Positions 56,101-64,000 of a stretch of DNA of 64,000 nt are shown in pieces; the stretch's first letter is position 1; every line of letters begins with the position of its first letter. A program made the position numbers and the translations under genes. The DNA comes from Burhinus oedicnemus (taxonomy: Eukaryota > Chordata > Aves > Charadriiformes > Burhinidae). The notes below the pieces were generated by a model. It saw only the letters and a program-made list of their open reading frames with translations, searched no databases and was not told the origin of the DNA. The stretch covers positions 1,674,970 through 1,738,969 of the forward strand of contig VFFE01007488.1 in assembly GCA_008921705.1 (NCBI GenBank), read 5' to 3'.

Positions 56101-59100
56101 CTAACCTGTTATACATCTTCTGCTAAGGATATGTGAGGCAGCACTGGGGGAGGATAGGTGAAGAAGAGATAACGGGTGAAGTAGGGTGAGGGACAAGAAG
56201 GTTCAGGGAAAAAAAATCAGTGTTAAACATCCTCTTCCCTATCCATCATGGCAAGTGGTATCTAGCCGCCCTTACAGCTTCTTTTAGCTCATTTTCCAAC
56301 GTAAAAGCTGAATAGGGAACTGTTCAACATTTCACATTTAAGGACAGATGTTGAAATTGCATTGGAGTGGACAGATCTCTGAGAGGGTCAGTACATATGG
56401 AGCTGATTGCAGGACCAAGGGGCTGATCTTTTTAAATGAAAGAGTGTTAAAACTGGCATCTTAATGACAAGCTGCCACTGAAAAAGCATCTGGGATTTTA
56501 GTAACTGAGGAGTTGAGGACAGGTTCAAATTGCCAGGAGGGATCTTTGAGGCAGAAAAAGCACTGAGAAGGAAGGGAAATAAAAATGAAAATATGTGCTA
56601 GTTGTGAAAAGAAGTGTATTTACAAACACTACCACTGTACCAGAATGATCTTTTCCACAGGAAGGAGAGCTACATATATGTACATACATGTTATATAAGT
56701 ATATTATGTATATTCTATATGTATACATGTAAATTTGTTATTATTGTCATTGTTGTTATCTTAAGGGGGAAAGAACAGAATTTAGCTGTGCATTGAGAGT
56801 ATAGTACACCTCGGGGTGTTCATCCATAGCTTAGGGAGAATCCTGTGTAAGTGTGCCTACAAAGATAAACGCATGGTGCCTTCTGCCATGGTTTTCTACT
56901 ATAGAGTTCAATTTTTCTAAATTCCTGTGAAATACAAAAGTATCACGATTTCTATATGTCCTTTCTCTATATCCTGGCTTCCTTATTGGTGCAGTGGGAA
57001 TAGTGAGGCTTATTTTTCACAGGTGTTATGAGGCTAAACTTCATCGGTGTTTGTAAAATATTTGGAAAGCCTGGATGAAAGGTGCTGGGGAAGTTCACAG
57101 CATTACTTAAAAAATTTAGCAGTCATCTTAGTGAGAACGATTAATCTCAGGGTAGTTCCACAATTTTTTTCCATTGGTTAAAAGCTTCCACTTGTGGTAT
57201 AATTACAAATAATTTAATCTTCCTCAAAGTATTCAGCACTCTTTTTCTGCCATGATGAGTACCATAGAAATGTCTATTAAGGAAATAAATAAGAGGTTTT
57301 TCTTTTTTTTAACAACTTCGTTTTGATTTGAGTACAGCTATCATTACGCTTATTGAACTAATATTTCTCAGTGTTGCCCACATACGGTTGAGATATAAAT
57401 ACTCATAGCTTCCATAATGTCTGCAGCTGTATAATTTAAAAAACCCAGCAAATCAAAAGGAGTACACATTTATCTAATTGATTCTTCACAATTAAATAGC
57501 CTTAGAGCCTTCATTTCCCTATCATTTCTTGCAATGAGGAAGGGCGCTACTACTACTCATGGCTGGAAAGTTTCTACTGGCTTTAGTTATGCATAAAATC
57601 TTTTTTTTTCACATTAGTGGTCTCATTTTTCAGATCAATTGCTGCTCAGATTGATAAAATTGTACTGATCCATCAGATAATAATATTAGCAGACATTCAC
57701 TTTCTCTTTTACCCTACATAAGGACATAGGAAAGGTCCTACTGGGTCTCACTAAAGATCCATCTAGCCCAATACCCCATCTCCAACAGTGGCTCTTCATG
57801 AATGTCTAGAGAAAAGTATACAGACCAGAAAATCATACAGTGATATGTCTTTAGGGGGCACTTCCTCATCTTTGAGCAACTTGCAGTTCAGTAACATCCT
57901 GATACAAGAGCTGCATCTCTGTGTTTAATATCCCTTAGTAGATTTTTCTTCCATGAATTTGTCTAATTGTTTTTTGAACCCATGTAGACCTTTGACAGCT
58001 ACAGAAAACTGTGGCAATAAGTTCCACTACATACAGTGAGGAAAACAAAACCACCCTCTTCCATTTGCTTTGAGACTGACCGTCCCCGCCTGAGGTAACC
58101 TTTTACTATGAGCTCTACCCCAGCCCACAGCCTTCTCCACAAAACATCTTCTCCTGAAGAGCTAAAAACCTGGGCTCTTTTTGCTGTCAAACGTAACCAC
58201 CTTTCTAAGCTGTGTTTGAGAAGAGTCTAGGCCTCTTGTTTCAAATTTAGGGGCATGAATTCGAGCCTTGTCCTGCATTTATACAAAAGGCTGCCTGCTG
58301 CCACCCTAGCTCTAAGTCACTGCCTTGTGCAGGCAGGCAAGCCCGCCATCCCTTGCATGCCCCGGGCAACGGGCACTGCTGCATCTTATCTGTAGTGGCC
58401 CACTGGATCAATTAATTAGGCTGAGGAAGATCTCTGATCTTTTTTGGTATGCTACAGCCCATGGTGGTATGGTATACTCAGGAGCAGGAAGGACTCGGGT
58501 TTTGCAGGGAGGTGCCCAGCTGCAGGTGTAAGAGGACTTTGCAGGGACCACCCATGTCTAAGAGGGAGCAGCAAGAGTCAGGGATGAAGGTGCCTCCCTG
58601 GGCATCCCCTTCTTCGTCACCTTTCACACCCCTTTGGTGAAAAGCTGGCTTTGCCCTCAGCTGCAGCTCCACCTCTGTCTTCAGGGAGCAGGGAGAAACA
58701 GACGGATAGTCATCAACAGATAATTATTAAGGACTTTCCACATGATGGAAGCTGATTTACAAAGTATGTTCTTTCACCTTACAGGAAAGAGGTATCGGAG
58801 CTCTTGCTCCTGTCTGTTGTACAAAATTCAGGATGTAGGAAACTGAATGATAAATATGCATGCGTTGAAAGGGAGCCGAGTATTACAGAAATAAGCAACT
58901 ACTCAAAACCCTGCATTACAGATCTGATTAATAGCAATACTGCATCTAACTCAATTTGCAAAAAGAGCACTTGGAAAATTTAAGACAGTTTACTTGGGCA
59001 AGACATCAAGCTGATGAATGTAGTCAATGGGGGTAGGGTGGGTGGAGACTAATGAAACATAAATCTAAAACACATTTTTAAGGATCCTAAATAATTACAG

Positions 59101-62100
59101 TCAGTTAATAGTATGAGTCTTACAAGAAAAAAAGATAGGATTCAGAATAATTGTTTAATTATAGAAATGCACTGATGCTGGCTTTATTCTACAGTTTTAA
59201 TAAGGATTAATTTTATTGTGCATTTATTGTATTTTAATTATACATGTAATATGTTGTGCTATGCTATGGGCAGTCAGTGTAATGAAAGGAAGACTCCTTT
59301 GTAAACAGCATTTATTTTAACGTATTATACTAGAAGTCCTCTTTGATCTAAGGGACAATGAGACCTTTTACCCATAGACTATCTTTCTTCACTGCCTCTG
59401 TTCTTTCTAAGATTATAATCATGGCCAAAAATACTTCTTATAATGACAGTCTTTCTTCATTACCAAATGCTCTCCACCTCTAACGTGAAAATTAGATGCA
59501 GTGCAATGGATGCTGCTTCAGTGGAACCACACCAGGGGTGAGTTTAAGGAATTTCTGTGGCTTCAGAAAGCTCCATCCTTTCTCAAGAGGACTGTGCCAA
59601 AGGTGGCTTGACACAATTGTGTTGGACTGGCTGTTACCAAGGCAGCTAGGTCTGCAACCAGCTAAAAGCACTCCTTCAAGCTCCATAGCCTGATATTCTG
59701 GAAAATAGTTGCCCGTTTCCAAGACCACATTGTCTCAGCTCATCAGCTGGCTTTTCTTCATCCTTCTCTGAATATGCTTGGCTCCCAGTCCTGCCCACAT
59801 GCTCCCAGTTGCTACCCTGAGCACAATTCATTATTCATTTAGAAGGACGTCTCCTCTCCACACCCGTGTACTAAGTATACATTTCCATAAGATGAACTGC
59901 TGAAAAGACTCGAGAAATTAGATGATCAAGTAGAGGCTGGGGGAAGAAATTTCTCACTACAAATCAACAGCCACGGTGTGATACAGACTGACAGCACTCA
60001 GTGGCCTGATTTTTGAGGTGCTGAGGATGTGGAACAAGCGGGGACTTCAGTATTCAGACACAAAAAACTACATAAAGGTTAAGGCTATAAATCTTATCTA
60101 GTTTTGGTAATTTAAAATAATGCTGTTGTTGGTCACAAAAATGAAATGCTATAAAGTCAGTGGGCTTGCTTTTTTCCTCATAACCTATGCCATTGTAAAT
60201 CAGCAGCAACACCCTGTAAAGCAATGAGGTTATATTTAAGGCAAAACATTGAAACAGAAGGGGAAAAAGCAAGCAGCCAAGACGGTTGGTACTAAAGTTC
60301 TGCAGACAGTCCTATTCCTGGGCTGTAAAAATACCCTACTTAACCCTGAATGCTTTATCTCTGTTTCCTGGGATCATACTTCATTTATATTTCTTACAGA
60401 AACCACAGATGGTCCCTTACAGTACACTCAGATCTAGGAAACATCTCAAATTACTGTTAGTCTCTTTCACCAAATCTCCAGTGAAGCACGGTGTTAGCAC
60501 ATTTTTCTCCCACCACCTTACCAGAAGTCTGACAACCTAGTATATTAAATCTTCAGGAAATCTCTTTATAGCTTTCTTATTTCTTCTCTGATTTTTCACT
60601 TCAGAAGTGTTTAATATGCATCTTTATCTCATTGATCCAATGGAAAAGGGCTACAATTCCCAAATCATCAGAGCTCCCACAATGATTGCCTTGAGGACAG
60701 ACCTTCCAGATAACCTTTGACATTGAGGTATAATAAAAGAGGGGCTGGTAGGCACAAAGAGAGATGGATTGGAGGAAACTAAGGGATTTTGCAACAAAAT
60801 AAAAATCATGGTCAAAATAAAACAAGTTCCAACCATCCCTTTGTTGTAAGCTTATACATTGTCCTCCATGCCATTCCTTTTTCATCTGAAATTGAGGGTT
60901 TTTAAGGCTTCCTCCATGTTTGTGAATTCATTCTTTGGAGGCACTATAAAAATAATTACACTCAAAATTACATTGCTCACAGAGGCCCACTGGAGGTCTG
61001 GTGCCCTCTGTTTAAAAGTAATGATGGATTTTGTGGAAAGAGCTACAGAACTTGAGTTATAAGAATTGCAATCGTATTTTTCTTCTAATTGTGGTTCAGC
61101 CAGGCATCAGGGTAGTGCCCGGGCAGACACCCAGAGAACTTCAGACATTCATCCCCTGGGTGGTGCAGGAACTCCCAGTCTAGTCATCTACACAGCTGGA
61201 CTAGCTCGAGACAAGGGACTGAACTGAAGCAAGGGGATGGGCCACCTCATTGGTGGAGGAGGTTTCCAGGTGGGAATTTCCAACTGTCCTGAAGACTCCC
61301 TAAGGCAGTTCCTGCTCTGCCTAGGCCAACAGTGTGTTGATTAAGATCCTGCAAGGGGAATCTCACCAGTCCTGAGGCTCTGCAGGCCATTTCTGCTGCA
61401 AAACTGATTAACATGCACACAGGTAAGACATTTGCAAATGGTCAGCAGAAACTATTCCTGCAGAAGTGGTCACACAGGACAGTCTTTTACACATAGTTAG
61501 AAGATGCTTTGTATGTAGTTAAGACAATAGATCACACTAGATCACACTAGATCATGCACATGCTGGAGTGGTCACAATGGTGCCTGGGCCAGCTGGCTAT
61601 AAGTACTGAGCAGAAAAAGGGCTTTGAGTAATCTCACCCGATCCAGCTGAAGATGCCACAGCAAGGACTCTTGAAACAGAAACTCTCATCATCCTATGGA
61701 CAGTGACTAACCACCTTGTTTAAAAGATTTTATTCCCTATGCAAGCATTACCCTATGCCAAGATTCTAATAAATTAGCTGGTTGGTTTTTTTAAACAAAC
61801 CCTCTGGCCGGTTTGTGACTGACAGCAGTAGAAGAGGAATAGACAGAAATAAGCCATAGGAATGATTAAAGGTTGGAAAATTAGCCTGTCAGTGACAGAT
61901 CCCAGGAATGTTTGGTCTACCATGGAGAGGATTATAGGATGACTTGATCCCAGCCTCTAATTTCTACCTAGGGAACAAAACCTTAATAACAGGCTCTCCA
62001 ATCCAATACACAACTAAAACAAGATCCAGCATTTGGGAGATGAAGCTAGAGATACCTGGATGAGAAGAACTGTGTAAATTTTCCATAGAGAGGAGGTTTT

Positions 62101-62869
62101 CAAACCAATAGAAAACCAGTCATGGGACAGTGGTTCATTTTACTCCATGGCAACTTTAAAATTACAGTTTCATGTTTCTCTAGAAATTATATGCTCTAAT
62201 TTAAACAAGAAATACATTAAAAAAAGAAGTAGGGGCATTCTGTAGCCTGTTTTATACAGGGTATCGGACTTGAAGAACATAACTATCTTTTGACCACATC
62301 AACTGTTAACCTATGGCATAAGGTCTTGAGAAACAGGAGTTCCTTGCTTCAGTGCTGAATGAAACTGAAATTCCGTTTTAAACATAACTGAATATGAATC
62401 CAAAATTTCAAAGAACAATCAAGTTGTATGCAAGAAATGCAGGCTTAGGTATTTAAGTCAAAGTTGAGCTGCACCGGCAGGACGAGATAGGAAACTTGTA
62501 CATTGCCTATCTTCACTACCACATTAATATATTCACTCAATGTTTAAGAAGAAAATGAAATTTTTACAAGATAGAACCTACATCATCAAAATGATGTGTA
62601 ATTATGTTTAAATTTACAGTGGAGAAGAGTCACACACTATGTGGTTAATGTGTTGAGCCAATCACTAGGAAGTTTTATTGAAAGTCTGCTTCTTGTTAAA
62701 TCTCTTTACTTTTATCTGACAGGTTTATTTTTACTGGATTTGTCGAGACCCATCAGCATTTGAGTGGTTTGCTGATCTTCTGTTCCATTTGGAAACAAAA
62801 ATGGCTGAAAAAGGAAAAAATGATTTTCTAAGTTATCGTATATTTCTTACTGGCTGGAATGAAAGTCAG
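29065..62869 (+). CDS. NOX3: NOX3, NADPH oxidase 3 catalytic subunit (exons 1-11, 3' end outside window)
   Basis: Gene-level entry; exons are listed separately. The spliced reading frame gives 484 residues in 11 exons. It aligns colinearly with the gp91phox/NOX1-3 group and best with NOX3 (for example the WYEDED stretch in exon 2 and the [10 protein letters not shown] stretch in exon 9). Visible parts in order: six membrane segments; haem-ligand histidines at residues 101, 115, 206 and 219, spaced as in NOX2; FAD motif HPFTLTS at 335-341; NADPH-side motif GIGVTP at 407-412; and YFYWICRD near 437-444. Family knowledge: NOX3 passes electrons from NADPH through FAD and two haems across the membrane to oxygen, giving superoxide. 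It partners with p22phox and is best known from the inner ear, where it is needed for otoconia formation. All exon phases join with no stop or frameshift. About 80-85 C-terminal residues are missing only because the window ends. NOX1 and NOX2 are less likely because the exon 1-2 and exon 9 sequence is NOX3-like. Confidence 0.95.
29110..29779 (+). other. NOX3: NOX3 intron 1
   Basis: 670 bp, AT-rich. A 102-codon minus-strand open frame (29320-29628) has no recognisable domain. Confidence 0.9.
29780..29875 (+). CDS. NOX3: NOX3 exon 2, residues 16-47
   Basis: This exon has 32 codons, phase 0 to phase 0. It begins [11 protein letters not shown], the rest of membrane segment 1, and continues into the first outer loop with an acidic, aromatic stretch ([13 protein letters not shown]) that resembles NOX3 and not NOX1 or NOX2. 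It ends YTRIMLG. The acceptor is TATAG at 29775-29779 and the donor is GTAAG at 29876. Exon length equals that of the mammalian orthologue as I know it. Confidence 0.96.
30081..30191 (+). CDS. NOX3: NOX3 exon 3, residues 48-84
   Basis: This exon has 37 codons, phase 0 to phase 0. It encodes the [10 protein letters not shown] stretch followed by membrane segment 2 and the family signature [19 protein letters not shown]. The acceptor is at 30079-30080 and the donor GTAAGT begins at 30192. The open frame runs on into the intron for about 45 codons, which is chance read-through. Confidence 0.97.
30192..32013 (+). other. NOX3: NOX3 intron 3, with a GC-rich patch
   Basis: 1822 bp. The part at about 31140-31600 is GC-rich with scattered CpGs and a GC-box-like CCCGCCCCCGCCCC at about 31439-31452. 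A 164-codon minus-strand open frame (31101-31595) covers it; I see no known domain and favour chance in GC-rich DNA. Confidence 0.85.
32014..32098 (+). CDS. NOX3: NOX3 exon 4, residues 85-112 plus one base
   Basis: This exon is 85 nt, phase 0 in and phase 1 out. It encodes the cytoplasmic B-loop with the basic RRQLDKN stretch, then [13 protein letters not shown], the start of membrane segment 3. His101 in FHK is in the position of the NOX2 haem ligand His101. The acceptor is an AAG (32011-32013) after a short pyrimidine run, and the donor GTAAGC begins at 32099. Confidence 0.95.
39404..39526 (+). repeat. Purine-rich (GAA/GAAA)n tract
   Basis: About 120 nt that are almost only A and G on the + strand, with a handful of pyrimidine interruptions (for example at 39465). 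The Lys/Arg/Glu and Phe/Ser open frames on the two strands are repeat translations, not genes. Confidence 0.93.
40412..40459 (+). repeat. CTCCT pentanucleotide microsatellite
   Basis: Eight perfect CTCCT units (40416-40455) with partial units at both ends, 187 bp upstream of NOX3 exon 5. The open frame of GEERR repeats on the minus strand is this tract translated. Confidence 0.96.
40647..40792 (+). CDS. NOX3: NOX3 exon 5, residues 113-161
   Basis: This exon is 146 nt, phase 1 in and phase 0 out. It opens with the split Thr and IHIVAH; His115 matches the second haem ligand of membrane segment 3. The rest is the second outer loop ([15 protein letters not shown] and on) with PNESYLNP; Asn149 in the NES sequon is at the position of a known gp91phox glycosylation site. 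The acceptor is CGCAG at 40642-40646 and the donor GTAAGC begins at 40793. Confidence 0.96.
40793..43897 (+). other. NOX3: NOX3 intron 5
   Basis: 3105 bp. The first part has chance open frames (41099-41931). An ACTGTTGTAT-type short tandem lies at about 41631-41662. The last ~130 nt are a simple-repeat tract running almost up to the acceptor. Confidence 0.85.
43771..43877 (+). repeat. AAC/AGT and TACTAA simple-repeat tract before NOX3 exon 6
   Basis: First an interrupted AACAGT/AACAAC run (43771-43840), then five perfect TACTAA units at 43843-43872 and a partial unit. The acceptor AG is at 43896-43897, so the repeat fills the branch-point zone. The poly-leucine open frame on the minus strand is the repeat translated. 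Confidence 0.95.
43898..44079 (+). CDS. NOX3: NOX3 exon 6, residues 162-221 plus two bases
   Basis: This exon is 182 nt, phase 0 in and phase 2 out. It encodes membrane segment 4 ([17 protein letters not shown]), the cytoplasmic loop [15 protein letters not shown], and membrane segment 5 with [10 protein letters not shown] and ITHG. His206 and His219 keep the 13-residue spacing of the NOX2 haem ligands 209 and 222. The acceptor CCTAG ends at 43897, directly after a simple-repeat tract (see the repeat entry at 43771-43877), and the donor GTAAGT begins at 44080. Confidence 0.96.
44080..46882 (+). other. NOX3: NOX3 intron 6
   Basis: 2803 bp, no recognised repeat or gene. The end has a T-rich run (46869-46879) before two competing AGs. 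Confidence 0.85.
46883..47012 (+). CDS. NOX3: NOX3 exon 7, residues 222-265
   Basis: This exon is 130 nt, phase 2 in and phase 0 out. It encodes the third outer loop: [18 protein letters not shown], then [12 protein letters not shown]. Asn237 (NVT) corresponds to the gp91phox Asn240 glycosylation site, and Asn250 (NAT) is a further sequon. The start is set by frame: the acceptor must be the AAG ending at 46882, giving Gly-Gln-Leu-Val-Arg. A second AG four bases on (46885-46886) would shift the frame. The donor GTAAGA begins at 47013. Confidence 0.93.
47013..50153 (+). other. NOX3: NOX3 intron 7
   Basis: 3141 bp. A GC-richer part at 48340-48800 holds overlapping chance open frames on both strands; no domain recognised. 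Confidence 0.85.
50154..50246 (+). CDS. NOX3: NOX3 exon 8, residues 266-296
   Basis: This exon has 31 codons, phase 0 to phase 0. [20 protein letters not shown] is membrane segment 6 and its cytoplasmic exit, followed by [11 protein letters not shown], the link into the dehydrogenase domain. The acceptor CTACAG ends at 50153 and the donor GTATGT begins at 50247. Confidence 0.96.
50247..51412 (+). other. NOX3: NOX3 intron 8
   Basis: 1166 bp, no recognised element. A GC-richer stretch lies at 50758-50860. Confidence 0.85.
51413..51666 (+). CDS. NOX3: NOX3 exon 9, residues 297-380 plus two bases (FAD-binding domain)
   Basis: This exon is 254 nt, phase 0 in and phase 2 out, and is the longest coding exon seen. 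It encodes the ferredoxin-reductase-type FAD-binding domain: [27 protein letters not shown], and [20 protein letters not shown] with the HPFTLTS flavin motif at residues 335-341. [12 protein letters not shown] follows. The acceptor TTTAG ends at 51412 and the donor GTTTGA begins at 51667, a weaker donor than the others. The frame stays open about 49 codons into the intron by chance. Confidence 0.97.
51667..55276 (+). other. NOX3: NOX3 intron 9
   Basis: 3610 bp, AT-rich, nothing recognised. Confidence 0.85.
55277..55439 (+). CDS. NOX3: NOX3 exon 10, residues 381-435
   Basis: This exon is 163 nt, phase 2 in and phase 0 out. It opens with the split Arg and [17 protein letters not shown], then the nucleotide-binding GIGVTPF (residues 407-413) and [10 protein letters not shown]. 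It links the FAD and NADPH domains of the cytoplasmic half. The acceptor TGTAG ends at 55276 and the donor GTAGGT begins at 55440. Confidence 0.96.
57718..58245 (-). mobile_element. Old CR1-type LINE 3' region, diverged
   Basis: Starts with the GACATAGGAAAGG..CTACTGGGT..AGATCCATCTAGCCCA pattern and later shows TTTTTGAACCCATGTAGACC, TGTGGCAATAAGTTCCAC and TTCTAAGCTG..AAGAGTCTAGGCCTC. This order is that of old CR1-type LINEs of birds, turtles and crocodilians, read from the 3' end, so the insertion is on the minus strand. No intact open frame. The subfamily is not assigned. Confidence 0.6.
61090..61827 (+). mobile_element. Probable solo LTR of an endogenous retrovirus, sense to NOX3
   Basis: The piece has LTR order: TATA box (TATAAG at 61598-61603), a possible R region, AATAAA at 61768-61773, then a T-rich and GC-rich end closing GTGACTGACAGCA. 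A TG near 61090-61093 could be the 5' edge. A short tandem GATCACACTA occurs at 61530-61551. No gag, pol or env remnant or primer-binding site follows, so a solo LTR is the best reading. No target-site duplication was found, so edges are uncertain and a partial LTR or another element is possible. Confidence 0.5.
62723..62869 (+). CDS. NOX3: NOX3 exon 11, residues 436-484
   Basis: This exon has 49 codons, phase 0 to phase 0. It encodes [20 protein letters not shown] followed by a charged helix ([16 protein letters not shown]) and [11 protein letters not shown], part of the NADPH-binding domain. The acceptor GACAG ends at 62722 and the donor GTAATG begins at 62870. The next family segment (the LKQKTFYGRPNW region) is not found before 64000, so the remaining exons are outside the window. 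Confidence 0.96.
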
Positions 62870-64000
62870 GTAATGATGAAACTCTTACGAGTCTGAGTTA
62901 ATGTACCTTGCTTTTCCAGTATGGTAACATATGGAACAGGAACAGCTGAATAAATGATGGATGAAGCAGAGCAACAAAGAACTGTAAATATAAAGACACC
63001 AAGCCGTCTGCTTCCATGTCACTTTTAGAAAAACAGGAATGGAAAAATCAAGCGAGTGATCCTTCCAGTCCTATATCTTGGCTTGGGCAGTGGTGATTAC
63101 CAGGTGTTTTGCAGAAAAGTGCAGAGGGAATTTCAGGAGTTTGTGAAGGGACATTTTGTCCACGTCTTCAAAAAGGAGGGTTGTATAAAAAGTGTTGGTT
63201 TTGCTTACTCTTATTATTTAGTATAATTTTTTTTGTTCTCATATACGTTCACTACACTCTTGAACCCTGCTGTGCTTAGAACATTTTGACAACAAACCCA
63301 ATGGACTAATAAATCATACTTGAAAATATATTTTCTCTGGTTGACTTCAAATTTGCCATCTTACAATTTCATTGGATCATGCCAACTCAAGGTACTTAAT
63401 CCTTAGACTGGGTCAATTTTATTCAACTTCTCTAGTCCTTACCTAGACCCAGAGAAGTTGATTTTCTCTCCCTCCTATTTTTAATGGATCACTCAGATGA
63501 CACTGCAATCAGTTAGGCACCTGCCAGAAAAACTCTCACAGGAAAGTCTTTGCTCTACTGTTTTATTTCCTGCTGTCTCTGTTGAATGAAGGACTGTCTA
63601 GTAGAGATGAAAAAAACAGATTTCATAGAGCTTTTCCTTCCTGTCTCTGCTGCCACAAAAAAACCCCTAACCAAACCAAACCATCGTTTCTTTCTGCTTT
63701 CTTTAGGGTTTCTGTCAAGTAATGAGGTATGTGCATAAATCTGTATTCAGAAAAATCTGCTCCCACCGTGAAGTATACGGCAGTCATAGAAACCACCACT
63801 GTGCATTAGCAATATCACAGGGTATTACCTAAAACCTGTTTTGAAAGAAGCTATTGGGGAATCTAACAAAACACAAAGTTGCCCTCTTCTCTCAACTGTC
63901 ATCATCCCACCTTCCTCTTGGGCAAACGTCAGTCCAGAAGTCAGGTAGGGAGACAACTATTCTTGCTGGGACGTCTGACTCTCTTCACTCGTGTGCCCTG
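62870..64000 (+). other. NOX3: NOX3 intron 11 (part)
   Basis: From the exon 11 donor to the window end. I searched for the next NOX segment (ALH.., GLKQKTFYGRPNW) in all + frames and did not find it. Confidence 0.8.

Larger units (their letters stand above)
55440..62722 (+). other. NOX3: NOX3 intron 10
   Basis: 7283 bp. It holds an old CR1-like fragment (57718-58245) and a probable solo LTR (about 61090-61827), listed separately. A 149-codon minus-strand open frame (55454-55903) has no recognisable domain. Confidence 0.85.

Noticed and set aside
62870..64000. NOX3 exon 12
   Set aside because: No match to the next conserved NOX segment in this stretch; it must lie beyond the window.
1..64000. 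CRISPR arrays, bacterial operons, rRNA genes
   Set aside because: Nothing of the kind is seen; intron structure and CR1 elements show vertebrate nuclear DNA.

Overview
The window looks like nuclear DNA from a bird. It is AT-rich and intron-rich, carries no operons or bacterial-type genes, and has several CR1 LINE copies of the avian type (the 3' end reads as short ATTCTATG-type repeats, and the translated remnants match the CR1 reverse transcriptase and its C-terminal region). I cannot name the species from sequence alone.

The only host gene I can support is NOX3, an NADPH oxidase catalytic subunit of the gp91phox family, on the + strand. I placed eleven coding exons between 29065 and 62869. 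All junctions are GT/AG, all phases join, and together they give 484 codons. They cover the N-terminus, six membrane segments, the four haem-ligand histidines, the FAD motif and the first part of the NADPH-binding domain. The last ~80-85 residues (C-terminal NADPH-binding part) must lie past position 64000, so the gene is cut by the window edge and is not a pseudogene on this evidence.

Layout: 1-29064 is intergenic or far-upstream DNA with a CpG-rich patch (about 2.78-3.08 kb), a 58-bp inverted repeat (4.65-5.13 kb), an ATATAG microsatellite (6.7 kb), a CR1 cluster (8.3, 15.3-16.1, 19.5-20.5 and 21.8-23.6 kb) and a doubly palindromic element (26.7-27.0 kb). 29065-62869 is NOX3 exons 1-11. Its introns hold a GC-rich patch (intron 3), a purine tract and a CTCCT repeat (intron 4), a TACTAA repeat at the branch-point position of exon 6 (intron 5), an old CR1-like fragment and a probable solo LTR (intron 10). 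62870-64000 is part of intron 11.

I found no new multi-gene system. The most interesting signals are structural: the TACTAA array at a splice branch-point position, the 57/58-matching inverted repeat, the inverted repeat built from two hairpins, and a tandem splice acceptor at NOX3 exon 7 where only one choice keeps the frame.
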